Shown: piece by piece, positions 10,022 through 18,641 of the stretch
How the letters are laid out: the number at the start of each line of letters is the position of its first letter
Position numbering within the stretch: the first letter of the stretch is position 1
Source of the DNA: Blumeriella jaapii
Lineage: Eukaryota > Ascomycota > Leotiomycetes > Helotiales > Drepanopezizaceae
Reading direction: 5' to 3'
Assembly (NCBI GenBank): GCA_009599575.1
Contig: VWND01000077.1
Coordinates: 1-22,853 of the forward strand
DNA: 22,853 bases
Program-made: the position numbers and the translations under genes
The notes under the pieces: model-generated
The model's database searches: none
What the model was told of the DNA's origin: nothing
Seen by the model: only the letters and a program-made list of their open reading frames with translations

Positions 10022-10990
10022 ATGTTTTTAACTTTTTTATACGAAATCGACAAAATATTAAACGACCTTACGTATAACATTTTTTTTAAAACCCAATTTC
10101 ACAGTTTTTTCGAACGTTTTAAAACCAACGAAATATCGATTTCGATTTTTTCAACCAGCTTAGCGAAGCTAATTTCGAATAAACCTTTTTTCGAATTTTT
10201 TTTTCCGAAATATAAAAATTTCGAATACGTATTTTCTAAAGCCGCTAATAACGAGCTAGCCTCTTACCGGCCCTACGACCATAAAATCGAATTTATTATA
10301 AATAAAAAAAAACTGAAATACATTTTTTTATACAAAATATCGATTTTAAAATTCGAAATTATCAAAACTTATTTGCAAAATAATTTTAACAAAAGCTTTA
10401 TCGAACTTTTCACCGTTTCTTTCATTACTTTAATACTTTTCGCCAAAAAACCCGACGGTTTATTACGTTTTTATATCGATTATCGAACTTTTAATAATAT
10501 TACTTATAAAAATCGCTATTTCCTTTTTTTTATCGATAAAATCTTTGCTCGTTTTTCGAAAGCGCGAATTTTTACAAAGCTCGATATTCGTTAAACTTTT
10601 TATAGAATTCGTATAAATTCCGCTAATAAAAAACTAACGACGTTTCGTACGCGTTACGACGCTTATAAATGCAAAATGCTATTTTTTGGCCTTATTAATA
10701 AATTCGCAACTTATCAACGCTATATATAAACGACGTTTTTTTTTCGATTATTTAAACGATTTTTATATTGCATACCTAAATAATATTTTTATTTATTCGT
10801 CGTCCGACTTTTTGAAATACGCCATATACGTTCGCAAAATGCTTTAAAAGCTCGCTAACGCTAAATTACAGGCCGATATTCGGAAATTTAAATTCAACGT
10901 TATACGAACCCGTTATTTAAGTTTTATTATTTTTATTAAAAGCCTAAAAATAAATCTAAAAAAAAGTCTCCGTGGTCGCTTATTAAAAGC
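10022..10990 (+). pseudogene. Element I reverse transcriptase; includes the longest open frame of the window (10022-10594, 190 codons)
   Basis: The open frame carries the RT lead-in RPYDHKIEF (about residues 83-91) and the palm start TLILFAKKPDGLLRFYIDYR (about 136-155), then IFTKLDIR before a TAA. That TAA stands where related RTs have Gln (LDIRxAF), so it is a probable CAA-to-TAA change. The frame continues through YRIRI, F-G-L-I-N-K-F-A-T-Y-Q-R-Y-I and the catalytic box at 10773-10784, which reads Y-L-N-N instead of Y-x-D-D. Both Asp codons have changed GAT to AAT. The survival of 190 codons is chance sparing, not evidence of a working gene, since the polymerase site is gone. Confidence 0.92.
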
Positions 10991-10999
10991 CTTTTTTAT

Positions 11000-11600
11000 T
11001 ATTATAAAAAATATATAAAGCTTTTTTGGTTTTTATAATTTCTACCTCTACGTTTTATTCGAAACTACGGTATAATTGCAAAATCTTTGGTTTATTTAAC
11101 CAAAGCTAACGTTTTTTTTTCAATTTCACTTTTAAATATCAGAAAAGTTTCGACCTTTTTATACTAGCCTTTATTATTACATCAATTTTATAATATTACA
11201 AACAAAACTTTTTTTGTATATTAAAAACTGACGCTTCCGACGGCGTAATAGCTTTTGTGCTTTCGCAATTTTTATAACGACGATTGGCTTTTAATCGCTT
11301 ATTTCAACAAAACCATAGCTTTCGCAAAACTAAATTACGTCGTATACGATAAAAAAAATGTTCGCAATCGTAAAATCTTTAAGCAATTTCCGTATTAAAC
11401 TAATTAGTTTAATTTATTAAATTAAAATTATTATTAATTATAAAGCTTTAAAATATTTTATAACTTTTAAACTTTTAAACGCTCGATAAGCACGTTAGGC
11501 CGAACTTTTCGCCGATTACAATTTTCTTATTACGTACAAACCAAATAAACATAATCTTTTAGCTAACGTACTAATACGTCGTACGAGCGAATTCGACCGC
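11000..11600 (+). pseudogene. Element I RNase H remnant
   Basis: FGFYNFYLYVLFE (from about 11026) matches the 'FLGFxNFYRRFI' connector. A stretch near 11220-11260, LKTDASDGVIAFVLS, is the RNase H start with the catalytic Asp and ASD triad intact. The C-terminal LNARxARxAELFADYNFLITYKPN at about 11476-11544 corresponds to 'LSxRQxRWAExLxxFxFxIxYRPGxxN', followed by LLANVLIRR, like LADALSRR. It lies between RT and integrase as usual. Confidence 0.8.
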
Positions 11601-11879
11601 CAAAATTCTTTTAAACGCATTCAGCGCTTGCAAATCCTTTTTTAAGCCGATTAAATCGATTATCGATTTTTAATTAAAAAACTTCGATTTTTTACGGCCT
11701 CCGAAACAGCTGTTTTTATCGTTGAAATAGCTGATTTTTTTTTTCCGCATCTCGTATCGTTGATCAAATTTTTTACGCTAATCGCACAGCTAGCAGTCTG
11801 ATAGCTTTTCGAAAAAAAGCTGTACGAAACGCTACGAAAAAAAAAAAAACGATAATAATAATATTTCGTATATATTTAA

Positions 11880-12680
11880 ACGCGATCTGCTGCTATATTA
11901 CGGTCGTTTAATAATATCAGACGTCGATTATTTTCGTTTGGCTTTTATACGAAAAAAATATACGACCAAATTTCCACCGTTTATTCTAATATTCGCAAAA
12001 CTATACAATTGCTTTCGGATTAATATTATTAGCGAAGTATAACAGCTTTCGTAAAATAATATTATCGCAATTGCTACGCTTATCGAAAAAATTTTGTTTT
12101 AAAAAATAAGCGCCCCGGCTTTTTTTTCAGCTTTTTCCTGTTTTTAACCATTTTTTAAAAATACGTTATAATAAACTTTTGCAATTTTAACAAAAACAAA
12201 TACGATTACGATAACGTATTCGTAATAATAAATCGCTTTTTTAAGCAAATTATTTCGATTCTCTGCTATAAAAATATCGACGTTCGAAAACCTCGCCAAA
12301 TTATATATAATCCACGTATATAAGTATTTTAGCCTTTTAAAAAATATTATTAGCGATCGTAGCTTTTAGTATTAATCTATTTTCTGATTTAAATTAAACA
12401 AAATATTCGATACGCAATTAAAGCTTTCGATAGCCGCTTATTTTGAAACCGACGATCAGACCGAAATTTACAACTAATATTTGCAAAAACGCTTTCGACT
12501 TTTCGTAAATTTTTATCAAAACGATTGGAACGAATTTCTTTTAATAATAGATTTCGCTTAAATAGTTTTTTTTCACGAAAATCTAAATAGCCTTTTATTT
12601 TTTAAAATTGTACACGGTTATACTTTCTATATTAATTAAAACTGAAAGCTCGATATTTTCTTTTTTTTTAATTTTTTATA
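11880..12680 (+). pseudogene. Element I integrase remnant (zinc-binding region and catalytic core)
   Basis: Around 11960-12070 the sequence fits the HHCC region (FHRLF...NIRKTIQLLSD-like with YY near 12020). In the core, the first catalytic Asp sits in I-I-N-F (Asn, AAC, at 12174), where functional copies have D-F. The second Asp is in ISDRS (12355), and Glu is in D-Q-T-E-I-Y-N (12463). The Asp-to-Glu distance is 108 bp, so exactly 35 residues lie between them, the DD35E spacing. Later IFVNFYQNDWNEFLLIIDFA (about 12503-12560) is typical of fungal chromovirus integrases. Integrase joins the cDNA to the target. Confidence 0.85.
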
Positions 12681-12799
12681 TAAGTTAAACGCAAACGAAG
12701 CTCGTACGTACGCTCGCCGCTATTACAACGTTTAAAACCTCGCCAAATCGCATTTTTAATAAACCTACGATAAAATAAAAAAAAATACGAATAAGTTTC

Positions 12800-13340
12800 G
12801 CCGCGCGATCGATTTTAACGTTAGCGACTACGTTTGGCTCGATATGCGTCCATTTCCGACCTTTCGGCCCTTTCGCAAGCTCGACAACTTTACAAACGGC
12901 CTTTTTAAAATTGTAGCCAAAATTTTCGACAACGCTTTTAAGCTAAACCTTTTTAATATATAAACGTACACCCAGTTTTTCACGCTAATCGACTGCGTAA
13001 AACAGCTAACGACGCGTTTTCAAATCAGGTTAACTCAATCCTTAAACCTATTAATATAATTAATAAGCTTAAATACGAAATCGAAAAATTAATCGCCTGT
13101 CGAATACAGCGGAAAACCTTTTAATACAAAGCTTTTTAAATAAGCTTAAATAAAAATCTTACGTAATACTCCGCGTCTGATTTTATATATATTTCTTTGA
13201 AAATGCGCGACTTTTATTTGGCGCATAAAAAACTCTCCGGTCCTTTTGCAAAACTTATAAATTGACTAAAAGCGTATTCCGAAGGTTTGAATTCGTACGA
13301 TCATTTGAATAGCGACGTACTAATAAATAAAAGCTCGAGG
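12800..13340 (+). pseudogene. Element I integrase C-terminus: GPY/F-like module and chromodomain-like tail
   Basis: FNVSDYVWLDMRPFPTFRP then RKLDNFTNGLFKIV (about 12815-12920) matches the 'GDxVWLxxxxxxxxRPxxKLxxxxxGPFxI' GPY/F module. The tail KMRDFYLAHKKLSGPFAKL (about 13200-13257), followed by KAYSEGLNSYDHLNSDVL, matches the C-terminal 'LRDFHxAxPxLPGPPxxLxxWL' of fungal gypsy elements with a chromodomain-like fold. That fold is thought to steer insertion toward particular chromatin. The frame holds up to about 13360 with few stops. Confidence 0.8.
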
Positions 13341-13346
13341 GCGCGC

Positions 13347-13367
13347 TTTTTTCGGACGGAGGAATAA
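13347..13367 (+). promoter_or_regulatory. Polypurine tract of element I (plus-strand primer)
   Basis: CGGACGGAGGAATAA immediately precedes the 3' LTR start TGTAACGA. It is the purine-rich stretch expected there. Confidence 0.7.
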
Positions 13368-13637
13368 TGTAACGATTCATTTTTTTGCTATCTCGTATAT
13401 CACTCCAGTAATTATATATAGCTGCAAGCTTTCTGGTTTTCTGATAGGTCTTCCTATTAATTGTGAAAACTATTTATATATATAAAGCCTTTTTTTTTTA
13501 GCAACTTCTGCCTTTTGCAATTATTAATTCTAAATAAATATTTTTGTTACAAAACCAAAGGCTCGTTTTCTTATATTATATGAACACGGCGACCAGTTGA
13601 CTGATCTCCCAGCCCTTCGACTGATTAAATCGTCATA
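13368..13637 (+). repeat. 3' LTR of element I
   Basis: Aligns gaplessly with 7138-7407. It starts TGTAACGA (TGTGACGA in the other copy) and ends TCGTCATA. The last 70 bp are better preserved than those of the 5' LTR (GACCAGTTGACTGATCTCCC against an A/T version), while its first half is more mutated. Confidence 0.95.
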
Positions 13638-13642
13638 ATACC
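13638..13642 (+). repeat. Target site duplication, right (ATACC)
   Basis: Pairs with ATATC at 7133-7137. The C in the right copy is the probable original base, because ATA-CCG fits the Ile-Tyr-Arg reading of element O. Confidence 0.85.
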
Positions 13643-14660
13643 GGTCGGAAATTATTAATACGTTCGCTAATATTTTTTTTCGCAAAAACCAAAATATTTT
13701 CTTATTAAAAGCGCGATAGCAAACAGCTCGAAAACAGCAAATGCTTTCAAACGATAAATTAAATTTTCAAATTTTAAAAAAAATAATTATTAAAAATACA
13801 ACCACGCTAACGCTTATAAAAATAGCGTCCGATAAACGCAACGACGATAATATTTCTTTCGAAAAAAACAGCGAAAACGAAAAAAATAAAATATTTACAA
13901 AAAAAAAAATCCGCAGACCCAACTTTCGTAATCGCGTACGATATATATAATTATACAATTATAAACGATTTGCTGCAAACTAACAAAAACTCTTTTTTTT
14001 TTTCGAAGCGCAAAAAGCGCAAGTTCGCATTATTATAATTTTGATTATTAACTGCGACAAAACAAATTTGTTTTTTTAAAACAAATTAATAATACTTTTA
14101 AAATTTTTCGAATTGCGAATTTTTTTAATTCGATATATCTACGAACAGCTTTACGTAGCATACGCTAAAATAAAAAAAATAAAACTTTTAATCGGTCGCA
14201 AATATTATTAAAAAACTATAAAAGCAAATATATAATAATACGTTTCGAATTATCGTTATATACGAATAAAAACTAGGCGCGACAAAACCCCGGGCTTTTT
14301 AAAACCTTTGCTTATATTCAGCAAATCTTATCAATATTTAATAATAAACTTTACGAAGCTTTTATTAAACGAAAATAATCACGATTTCGCTTTCGTAATA
14401 ATAAATCGTTTATTTAAAAAACTTTTATTAATCCTTTGCTATAAAACTATTACAGCGAAAAAGCTGATAGCTTTGTTTTTGATTTATTAAATGCGTTATT
14501 TCGGCATGCCGGATTTAATTATTTCGGACCGAAAAGCTTAATTTGTTTCGGTTTTTAGCAAAAACTTTGTCGTATATTAAAAACCAAAATCAAATTAATT
14601 ATTACGTACAATTTTAATATCGATAGATAAACCGAAATAATAAACTAATATATTAAGCAA
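13643..14660 (+). pseudogene. Element O RNase H end and integrase remnant
   Basis: Directly after element I the frame resumes as SEIINTFANIFFRKNQNIF, like PGKxNxLADALSRRxQD. KLLIGRKYY*KTIKANI**YV (about 14186-14250) resembles 'xLLxRxYYWxxMxxDIxxYV', and RIKTRRDKTPGFLKPLLI (about 14262-14315) is the segment leading to the core. In the open piece 14308-14490 the first catalytic Asp is Asn (I-I-N-F, AAC at 14347). GMPDLIISDRKAQFVS holds the second Asp (14527), and the Glu lies at 14634 in TEII. The Asp-Glu distance is 107 bp, one short of the 35-residue spacing, so there is a single-base loss. Pol is therefore both stopped and frameshifted. Confidence 0.87.
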
Positions 14661-14829
14661 CGCTTCCGCTTTTTCTGCTTTTATTATCAAAATAATTAAA
14701 AACGCTTTTTACTTTTAATAAACATTATATAATTAATTTTACCGTACGAATTTTTCGGCAACGTTTTTTTTTTTTAAATTTTAAATAAATACGAAACTCG
14801 TATATTTTAAAATATAAATAATCTCCGTT

Positions 14830-15440
14830 TTTTTCGCTCGGCCATCGAAAAACTCAATCGCGACGAAACTTTGCATTTGGCCTTTCGAACTAAAAAAGTT
14901 ATAAAATACGCGCAATCGTTTATTACGCAATAATAAGCTAAAATAAAGCGCTTCGCTAATTTATATAAACGACCAATAAATTGGAATATAAGCGACGAAA
15001 TATTAATAAATATTAAAAATTAAAAGTTCGACCGACTTTCCCGAAAGCTTTTAAATAAATAATACGGCTCAATCAAAATCGTCGACAAAATAAAAAAGAA
15101 TTAAAAGCTTGATTTTTCCGCAAATTAATTAATCCATTTAATTTTCCATTTATATTCGCTCCGAAAGCATATTAGCAACTTTTTACCTGGCCAACGCCGC
15201 CCCGAACCAGCTTTTATTTAATTACTTTTTAAATAAACGAAATAAAAAATCGAAAAAATAATAAGTTCGAAATTGCATAAAAGAATATTATAATACCAAA
15301 TCAATTGAAAAAACGCTAATAAAAATCTCGAATAATATTTTTGTTTTAACGCTATAACGACTTCTTATATTTTTTAAGTATTCTACCGATCATATTCCAC
15401 CGCTAAAAGCCTTTTACGAGCGCTTTTCGTATAATTGCAA
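14830..15440 (+). pseudogene. Element O integrase C-terminus and chromodomain-like tail
   Basis: At about 15000-15190 the sequence fits the GPY/F area only loosely (K-L-D-F-P-Q and FHLYSLRKH-like pieces). From 15260 a frame reads KLHKRIL*YQIN*KNANKNLE*YFCFNAITTSY. With Trp restored at the TGA/TAA sites, it has the shape 'YxVxWxxxxxxxEWYPASN', the chromodomain-like end of fungal gypsy polyproteins; the LE*YF part is at 15327-15341. It is followed by about 80 bp of spacer and a purine tract. Confidence 0.65.
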
Positions 15441-15518
15441 ATTTACAACGAAAATAAGGAAAATTACACTAAATTAAAAAACGATAAACCTATGATTGCA
15501 ACTGCGAGAACGCAATTC

Positions 15519-15536
15519 TTCGGAAGAAAAAGGTAG
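15519..15536 (+). promoter_or_regulatory. Polypurine tract of element O
   Basis: GGAAGAAAAAGG stands just before the LTR-like start TATTACGATT (TGTTACGATC in the second copy), as a plus-strand primer should. Confidence 0.65.
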
Positions 15537-15815
15537 TATTACGATTCTGGCCTGGCTAATAATATAGCTGCCAATAGTATAGCTGTTAATAATATAGTTG
15601 CTAATAATATAAATGCTAGTAGTATTAAATTAAAGTTTGGGCACGGACCATTTCGGCCACTAGGCCTCGCGCTAAATCACGTAACCCATAAGCGCAACCC
15701 ACTGTACATAAAATTCGCGACCCCGAGCATTCTAGCTCGGTGTCTTTCTTTCAATTTACATGCGTACCTTTTGGTCCATATCATTCCGATCACCCTCAAG
15801 CTAGCTGTGACATGT
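15537..15815 (+). repeat. 3' LTR of element O (3' limit uncertain)
   Basis: The first 150-160 bp match 18642-18797. The start is TATTACG here and TGTTACG there. Inside (15555-15629) are about five tandem 15-mers of the type GCCAGTGGTATGGCT, mutated here to GCTAATAATATAGCT. GGGCACGGACC, CGGCCACTAGGCCTCGCGC and CTAAATCAC are shared. Two ends are possible: CGTAACC at 15680-15686 (a near inversion of TGTTACG), or TGTGACA at about 15815. Similarity to the second copy continues past 15686 through ATAAGCG, which favours the longer LTR. A hairpin CCGAGC/GCTCGG lies at 15723-15740. The part after 15640 is surprisingly little mutated. Confidence 0.65.
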
Positions 15816-15929
15816 ATTAGCCTGAGCCACGGAATATCGAAACCGTGAATTATACAGCAATATTATATTAATCTAATTAACCTATTAAAAAAACAAATTT
15901 TTTAATATATTATTTAAATATCTGAACGC

Positions 15930-17460
15930 AATTTTATTTTATTTAATTTTTTTAAAAAACATAAAGATTTTTTTAATAGCTTTTTTATTAAAAACGATTT
16001 TTTTTATATTAAAAATTTTTAATTTGTAATTTCAAAAAACATTTATTCGTTTAATTCAAATCCCACCAACACTTTTATTAATATTATAAATAACGACGCT
16101 TTTCGTTTTCTTATGCGAGGCCGCATGCCTTTTCCTGGCTTTTTTAATGCATTTTTATTTAATAGCGCTAATATTACCGATTTTATCGAAAAATATAAAA
16201 AAACCTGTAAAAATTTCGAAATTTTTAAAACTGAAATATTCGATAAACTTTTTCGCTATTATAATCCAACTATTAAAAATATTATTAAATCGATAAATAA
16301 ATGAAAAGCTATTAAAATTCGAAATTAGCGTAAATTAATTAAAATTTTGAAATCGGAATTCCGAAACCACGATCGTTAGTAAATTCGCGATATTATCGCT
16401 TTTTTTAAATAGTTTATTATAATAATTCGCTAAGCCAAAAAACTTAAAGCTTATTATCGTATTTATACGAAAGTTTCTAACGTTTTCGTTAATAAAAAAG
16501 TCTTAAGCGAAATTAAGCAAAAAAAATTGTTTTTATTTGGCTTTCCAATTAGTATTCGCAACAAAATTATTAAACATTTTAAAATTAATAAACAAAACCT
16601 TAAAATTTCGATTAATATTTCAAATTTATAAAATTCGTTTTTAAATAAAACCAAAGCGAACGTATTATTAAAATTATAAACCAAAAGAAATCTCTTTTTT
16701 TTATTTTTATAAAAAAAACGTAAAAGCTTTAGTGTAAAAACATGCCCAGCCACTAAAAATTACCGAAATCGCCCAAAAACAGCCAGTTATATATATTATT
16801 TAATCGTTTTGCAAAACTTATTAGCTTAGAAAAGCTTAATAAAAATATCGAAACTTTTGTATTAAAATTTACCGATATTAAAATTTAAAAACTTTAAAAT
16901 AAAATCGAAGATTTTATATAATAGCAAAAGAAATTTTTTTACGTTAACTCGGATAATAAAAACGATTAAAATAGCTTTACAATAATTTTTTTTTTTTAAA
17001 TACGCGAAACGATCAGCTTCGCCAAGCTATCGTAAAAATAATAGCTGTTTAATAGCAATTTTTTCGTGCTAACGATCAAAATCAGCGAAATATTAATTAT
17101 AATAACGATTATCAAAAGAAAAAAAAAAATCAACGCGGAAATCAAAATCGCGGCTATTAAAATAATAAAAATAATTATTAAAACAAACCCCGTGGCTTCA
17201 AATACGGATTTTATAATAACAAAAAAATTTACTGCGAAAAACCTTATATTCGCTTTAAATACAAAGCATTTAATTTTTGTATAAATAATAATATTTGTTA
17301 TATTAATAAATACGAAGCGATTTGCTTCGGCTCGATAAAAACAGGAATAAGCTTTTTTAATAAAACTGAAAATCAAAGCTGGTTAAATACTATTCGCTTA
17401 AAAATAAAAAATACGAAATAAAACGATTGCTTAAAAAACAGAAAAAATGCAAAAACGATT
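15930..17460 (+). pseudogene. Element B gag remnant
   Basis: The open piece 16113-16304 reads NSANITDFIEKYKKTCKNFEIF then DKLFRYYNPTIKNIIKSI. It corresponds to the 'NVTEFLxRYExxCxDFGLxDxEKIxRLPRYCxxxIxxYIKxL' gag of a fungal Metaviridae family. Further on, KVSNVFVNKKVLSEIKQ...LFLFGFPISIRNKIIKHF (about 16470-16580) matches '...LSExxQGRWFLxGLPxxIRxKIxxx'. Around 17290-17400, NKYEAICFGSIKTGISFFNKTENQSWLNT resembles the region after the knuckle ('CxxCDSxxHxRRDCxxxxxAIxxGxVxxNExxRV'), with most ligands lost. The identity with element A over the first 700 bp supports a common family. Confidence 0.72.
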
Positions 17461-17789
17461 TTTATTAATAAAAAAAAAAAAATTCCAAAAAACGTATTAA
17501 TTAAAAAAAAAACTTTTATTCTAAGCGTAAATAAAATTCAAATATATAAATAAAAAACGAATATATATATTATTAATGCAATTATCGCATTTGCAAATAT
17601 TATAGCTGCATAATTAAGCCAGCGAATTATAAAAAAGCAAAATGCTTCTGTTTTATTCGCCAAACCAACTGATATAAAAAAAAACGTTAAAATCGAAAAA
17701 GAAAAAAATTTTGAAATTCGAAAAAAAACCGATAAAACTATTAAAAAAACGCTTATAATAAAAAAAATTAACGACGATATAAAAAAATA

Positions 17790-18351
17790 TCGATACCGAT
17801 ATTCCGGTTCAAATTATTTAAGAAATACCAGCTTTTAAGCGTTTATTATTAATACGAAGCGAAAAATAAATCGATAAATATATCAACTCCGAAGCCGTCG
17901 ACGAAGCTATTAAAAGAATTATAAAACAAAAAATTAAATTAAAATTCAGCGACTTATTTAATACAAAAGGAAAATTCGACAAAATTATTAATAAATAAAT
18001 TTTTATATTAAAAAAAAACGAAAAAGTTAAAATTATTCGAAAAAAAAAACGATTTTAAATTTAAAAAAAATCAGAAAGAAATTTATAATACCGCAATTAA
18101 TTTAGCCGATAAAAAAAATCTTCGAAAAAAGTCAGCTTTTTGGCTTTCGCTATAAAAACCCAAAAGTCAAAACGACGAAACTGCTTTTATATAATTATAA
18201 AAGCATTAAAAATAAAAATAATATTCGAAAAAAATACGACCGCTTTCGCTTTATTCGATAATAAAACCGAAGTTAATTGCATAAATCAGAAAACGGCCGA
18301 AGCTAATAATATTCCGATTATCACCGACAAACGAATAATTTATACGACCGT
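17790..18351 (+). pseudogene. Element B pre-protease and aspartic protease remnant, 3'-truncated
   Basis: From 17891 frame 2 reads EAVDEAIKRIIKQKIKLKFSDLF, the helical segment that precedes the protease in this family ('ExILxxxVxLxxxELLxxSPxxR'). The open piece 18140-18403 contains AFALFDNKTEVNCINQKTAE. This is the retropepsin motif ALxDSG(A/T)EVNxI, with Ser-Gly now Asn-Lys (AGT to AAT, GGA to AAA) at 18260-18265. NIPI follows, as in the family. The last residues of that open piece (GRKTRLIRPYVGG) are not protease but the start of repeat R2 read by accident, so the true gene piece ends near 18351. Confidence 0.75.
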
Positions 18352-18628
18352 TGTAAAAGTAGGTAGGAAAACCAGACTGATACGGCCATATGTCGGTGGG
18401 TAAGATAGTCTAGGGAATTCCTAGAAAAAACTAAAAAAAAAAAAAAAAAATAAATAAAAATATAAATTAAACTGCGTACTTATAGTATTATTTAAAAAGG
18501 TGCCTTGCTTTTATACCTGTTGAAAATAATTAATGGCAAAAGGTTTCGAAAAGGTTTATGCTTCGATTATAGCTAAAATTACTAATTTTTATTAATACAA
18601 AATATTACCGTTTTATATTTTGTTTTAA
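18352..18628 (+). repeat. R2: LTR-like repeat, direct copy of R1
   Basis: Starts TGTAAAAGTAGGTAGG and ends in T-rich sequence near 18628, with the end less clear than in R1. Its left half is better preserved than R1 (GACTGATACGGCCATATG, and GTCTAGGGAATTCCTAG, a near palindrome), and its right half is worse. It truncates the protease of element B. No duplication of the flank is recognisable. Confidence 0.6.
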
Positions 18629-18641
18629 ATAATATACGTAG

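Larger units (their letters stand above)
7138..13637 (+). mobile_element. Element I: complete but RIP-inactivated Ty3/gypsy chromovirus (6.5 kb) nested in element O
   Basis: Two 270-bp LTRs flank an internal region with gag, protease, RT, RNase H, integrase, a GPY/F-like module and a chromodomain-like tail, all in one orientation. The LTRs are the same length and align without gaps. The flanking 5-mers ATATC (7133-7137) and ATACC (13638-13642) are a target duplication differing by one C/T transition. All LTR differences I counted, roughly 40, are transitions, with the ancestral base sometimes in one copy and sometimes in the other. That is what post-insertion RIP predicts. The internal frames are full of TAA/TAG, so it could only move in trans, if at all. 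Confidence 0.96.
3070..15815 (+). mobile_element. Element O: degenerate Ty3/gypsy chromovirus, interrupted by element I, lacking a recognisable 5' LTR
   Basis: The order gag (zinc knuckle), protease, RT, RNase H, integrase, chromodomain-like tail is that of Ty3/gypsy chromoviruses. The coding part spans about 3300-7137 and 13643-15440. A purine tract (GGAAGAAAAAGG near 15522) precedes a 3' LTR at 15537. No matching LTR is seen at the left end, where R1 abuts, so O is probably 5'-truncated. Removing element I and one copy of its target duplication restores the RNase H frame across the junction (FIIIYR then SEIINTFANIF, which resembles FxIxYRPGxxNxLADALSR). All domains carry many stops. Confidence 0.88.
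15816..18351 (+). mobile_element. Element B: 5' half of a Ty3/gypsy-type element of the A family, truncated by R2
   Basis: It begins with a block (GAGCCACGGAATATCG near 15823) shared in inverted orientation with element A at about 2290. It then carries gag and the start of a protease, and ends abruptly where R2 begins, with no RT or integrase. The directly preceding O-type LTR could be its own 5' LTR, or B may simply abut O; the sequence does not decide. Frame 2 from 17891 to 18351 has stops but no frame change, so decay is mainly by substitution. Confidence 0.75.

Noticed and set aside
10022..10594. Functional reverse transcriptase gene
   Set aside because: The frame stops before the catalytic palm, and the YxDD box downstream reads Y-L-N-N.
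13741..13958. Overlapping frames on both strands right of element I
   Set aside because: They are short, without motifs, and lie inside the element O RNase H to integrase linker.
16463..17376. Minus-strand frames of 96 and 126 codons (16463-16753 and 16996-17376)
   Set aside because: They are antisense to the gag of element B, whose plus-strand reading shows family motifs.
18140..18403. Intact 87-codon gene
   Set aside because: It is a chance-open part of the element B protease whose last codons run into repeat R2, and the active-site Ser-Gly is lost.
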